Source: Mesostigma viride (Eukaryota; Streptophyta; Mesostigmatophyceae; Mesostigmatales; Mesostigmataceae). From it: DNA of 43,049 nucleotides. The notes under the pieces were generated by a model. The model searched no databases and was not told where the DNA came from. It saw only the letters and a program-made list of their open reading frames with translations. How positions within the stretch are numbered: position 1 is the first letter of the stretch; each line of letters starts with the position of its first letter. Made by a program: the position numbers and the translations under genes. Below are positions 40,628 through 43,049 of this stretch, piece by piece. The stretch is taken from NCBI GenBank assembly GCA_009746045.1, contig RPFO01000256.1:1631656-1674704 (forward strand), read 5' to 3'.

Positions 40628-40828
40628 CTATTCAATGTGCGATTGATGTGCTGAAACCTTCCAGACTTTGACACTGTCCGGTATCACCGGACTCGGACGA
40701 GGAGTCGAATCGGAAGCGAGCCAGTAATCCTGAACTATTTTTTTGATGTACAATGGAAGACTCCTTCCATTTTGTCGAAGTGTGTCGGTCCTTTGCCTTT
40801 TGGCCAAACTCTCCTTAACCTCCACCAT
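40628..40828 (-). CDS. Small unrecognised protein (66 residues)
   Basis: ATG at 40828 begins MVEVKESLAKRQRTDTLRQN, and the frame ends at 40628. The start is supported by an 18-bp AT-rich sequence 35 bp upstream. The same 18 bp occur 33 bp upstream of the MYND gene start. A CGCAG splice-acceptor-like sequence directly precedes it, so it could instead be the last exon of an unseen transcript. No known domain. Confidence 0.4.
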   Translation of the reverse strand: MVEVKESLAKRQRTDTLRQNGRSLPLYIKKIVQDYWLASDSTPRPSPVIPDSVKVWKVSAHQSHIE

Positions 40829-40862
40829 TTCCTGCGCGTAGGAGGAAAATGATACGTTATAA

Positions 40863-40880
40863 ATAAACATTAATTTATTA
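40863..40880 (-). promoter_or_regulatory. AT-rich leader box TAATAAATTAATGTTTAT (copy 1)
   Basis: An exact 18-bp match to 41713-41730. It lies 35 bp before the ATG at 40828 and just after the stop of the MYND gene, so it may combine a poly(A) signal (AATAAA) for one gene with a start element for the next. Confidence 0.45.
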
Positions 40881-40926
40881 AAATAACATCATATAAACAA
40901 GTTATTACTCTACATTTCAAGTTTTT

Positions 40927-41680
40927 CTAAGAGGCAGAGCCGTCGTAGAAGTTGAAGGAGAAGTCGACATCAGACCCCATAGTTTTATCCAGTATCGTCG
41001 TCATGTTAACCCCCCACTTCACCCCTGCCAGCACCTCCCTCGCTTGCCTCAGACGTTCGCATCTATCCTTATGCCTACTCCAGTCCGCACGCTGGCACTC
41101 CTCACTGCAATATCTGGCATCCCTACATCCTCTACACCACTTGATGAGGTCCTGTTTCGCACCCACACCCCTCCTTGGAGCACTTTCGCATACCACGCAT
41201 GCGATCCCCATCCCTCACGATCGGGTCAGAGAGCAAGAAAAAGTTCATGTTGAGGGGTACTGCCCCTACACATGCATCAGCCCTCACGCGCAGAGAATGC
41301 GTAACATTCGGGTAAAATGCGCGCCCGTAGGTGCACCCAAGCTGAGCCCCTTCCTCTTCCCCCAACTCTATCTTTGGCCCCTTTGTAATGAACGACACCA
41401 AAAGGCGGAACTCCGTCCTTGGGTCTATGGGCACTCTTAGATCCATCTGTGGTCTGAAAAAACCCTCTTGAATACAGAAGTTCATATCAGCTAGCTGGGC
41501 GTACATAATTCTCTCCATTTGGCTGAACGAATCAAACGCCAATAAAACGGCCAAGTGGCGGCCTGTCCTCTCCTGCGCGACTCGAACTTCCTCGAATATG
41601 ACACGCGACAGAAAGCGAACTTGTTTGAAAACGTTTTGAAGGACGCTTCCGTAGACTTCATTCACGATCTCGGACTCCAT
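40927..41680 (-). CDS. MYND-type zinc-finger protein, with a frame change before the finger
   Basis: From ATG 41680 (MESEIVNEVYGSVLQNVFKQ) an open frame of about 155 residues leads to LLSDPIVRDG. Near 41208, at GGGATGGGG, the frame changes. The downstream frame encodes a complete MYND finger: CVVC, then WCRGC, then YCSEEC, then WSRHKDRC, which gives the C-X2-C / C-X2-C / C-X3-C / H-X3-C ligand set. The rest (TTILDKTMGSDVDFSFNFYD) ends at 40927. MYND fingers bind Pro-rich peptides and often occur in transcriptional or chromatin proteins. The N-terminal domain is unknown to me. About 250 residues if joined. The start is favoured by the shared AT-box 33 bp upstream. Confidence 0.6.
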
Positions 41681-41712
41681 CTTTTTCAGGGAAAAAACGA
41701 ACAAAAAAATTC

Positions 41713-41730
41713 ATAAACATTAATTTATTA
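41713..41730 (-). promoter_or_regulatory. AT-rich leader box TAATAAATTAATGTTTAT (copy 2)
   Basis: It lies 33 bp before the MYND gene start at 41680 and is identical to the box at 40863-40880. Further upstream, at 41781-41794, is the perfect palindrome ACAAACGCGTTTGT, about 101-114 bp from the start. That is close to where the GAAACG...CG motif lies in other genes of the cluster. Confidence 0.45.
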
Positions 41731-41793
41731 TTTTATAATAACAAGTTACTATTCCTCGGAATAGTTTTTTTTTCCATTCCACAAACGCGTTTG

Positions 41794-41985
41794 TCACAAA
41801 ACCTTCCATGCTTTCTCAAGAACTTGTCCCCCTGATGTTTTTGAGTATTCAAACTCGTCATCCGAAGAAACCAACTCCGGCACATCCTCCGAGAGGGTCT
41901 CTAAATTGTCATCGGCTTTCCTTTTGCGCTTGTGGTTTCCGAAGCATTTTTTTTGTTCTTCTTCTGACATTTGTTCTGCAACCAT
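41794..41985 (-). CDS. Small acidic/basic unrecognised protein
   Basis: ATG at 41985 gives 63 residues. A second ATG at 41970 gives MSEEEQKKCFGNHKRKRKAD and fits the MS- starts of the two Cys/His genes. A basic patch (KRKRK) resembling a nuclear localisation signal is followed by an acidic stretch (SEDVPELVSSDDEFEY). It is the first gene of the cluster and lies downstream of a five-copy motif array. No family recognised. Confidence 0.4.
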   Translation of the reverse strand: MVAEQMSEEEQKKCFGNHKRKRKADDNLETLSEDVPELVSSDDEFEYSKTSGGQVLEKAWKVL

Positions 41986-42096
41986 GGAGTCATTTCGAGG
42001 GGGGTGTGGTTTAACGGGTGCAGATTTAAAGTAATTTGTTTTAGGTGAACGATGGTAAAAACTTCATTAGATATTTTAAACGAACGAGAAGCAACA

Positions 42097-42500
42097 GAAA
42101 CGACGGCGGGCGTAACTATCATGGGAAACTTTGATATCACAAGATCACAATGGACACGAACGCGCTGCAACTTTCACGACATATTCTTCGACATCGAAAA
42201 TAAAAAAGAAACGACGGCGGGCGTAACTATCATGAAACATTGATCTTACAAGAAGCTGACGGGGATGCAACTTTCACGACAAACACTTCGACATCGAAGA
42301 TGCAAAAGAAACGACGGCGGGCGTAACTATCATGGAAAGATTGAGCTTACAAGATGACAAGTTAACTGACGGGGGTGCATCTTTCCCGAGATATATTTCG
42401 ACATCGAAAAGGCAAAAGAAACGACGGCGGGCGTAACTAGCACAACCAATGTTGGTCATGTGCTCTTCCAGTAAGACAAGAAACGACGGCGGGCGTAACT
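42097..42500. repeat. Five-copy array of GAAACG-ACGGCGGG-CGTAAC
   Basis: Copies start at 42097, 42208, 42308, 42418 and 42480. The spacing is 111, 100, 110 and 62 bp. The sequence between copies is also related, with recurring GCAACTTTCACGAC and TTCGACATCGAAAA. The first copy is 112 bp before the ATG at 41985. The array could be an upstream activating region or an expanded structural repeat. Confidence 0.7.
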
Positions 42501-42547
42501 ATCACACGGTCCAGGAAGAGTGACGTTGGCAGAATTATGGTGTTTGT

Positions 42548-43049
<502 letters not shown>

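Noticed and set aside
31183-42000. Endogenous giant virus
   Set aside because: Compact AT-rich spacers and a MYND gene are suggestive, but I recognise no capsid, polymerase, packaging ATPase or other hallmark gene, and the genes contain ordinary introns. Left as a possibility only.
42097-42500. CRISPR-like array (direct repeats with spacers)
   Set aside because: The intervening sequences are related to each other, the spacing is irregular (62-111 bp), there are no cas genes and the context is eukaryotic with spliceosomal introns.

Overview
The window looks like nuclear DNA of a green alga, most likely of the Chlamydomonadales/Volvocales type. The reasons are one conserved, intron-rich, GC-biased poly(A)-binding protein gene with Ala/Gly/Pro-rich low-complexity sequence, a possible TGTAA-type poly(A) signal, and a dense load of non-LTR retroposons. 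No bacterial or organellar gene organisation is present. The lineage assignment is inference.

Positions 1-7.8 kb hold stacked LINE-type ORF1 elements. One ORF1-only copy (248-2195) has a complete 5' UTR, ORF1, 3' UTR, an AATTC-repeat tail and a 12-bp target-site duplication (TSD). Its last ~250 bp match the 3' UTR of a truncated copy at 7085-7731 that encodes the C-terminus of a LINE reverse transcriptase. Positions 7.8-11.6 kb hold two related, joined elements with piggyBac-like termini (TTAA sites, CCCTT...AAGGG ends) and no transposase. Positions 12.7-18.24 kb are a nest of retroposons inserted into retroposons. Most of the layers can be ordered by their TSDs. They include LINE 3' ends with TTAA-type tails, ORF1 copies and a tRNA-like, SINE-like repeat that was inserted once as a 394-bp-unit tandem array.

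Positions 18.5-24.5 kb (minus strand) carry the one clearly recognisable host gene, a cytoplasmic poly(A)-binding protein with four RRMs and an MLLE domain in five exons. Positions 24.5-31.2 kb are mostly non-coding, with a truncated LINE 3' end and a 1.72-kb element with terminal inverted repeats.

Positions 31.2-42.5 kb form a different compartment: a co-oriented minus-strand cluster of at least five unrecognised or poorly recognised genes, including one MYND zinc-finger gene, two genes with a shared leader and Cys/His motif, and one very long multi-exon gene. The cluster is seeded with a short motif, GAAACG-N8-CGYAAC or close variants. It lies about 112-116 bp upstream of three start codons, in several introns and in a five-copy array at 42.1-42.5 kb. 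It also occurs on the opposite strand inside an in-frame 72-bp coding repeat. Two genes share an exact 18-bp AT-rich leader 33-35 bp before their ATG. I regard this cluster as the best candidate for an undescribed system, but I cannot name its function. The window ends in a ~500-bp GA-rich simple repeat.

Many reading frames break at homopolymers, mainly G-runs. This may reflect consensus errors and affects how all multi-frame genes here should be read.
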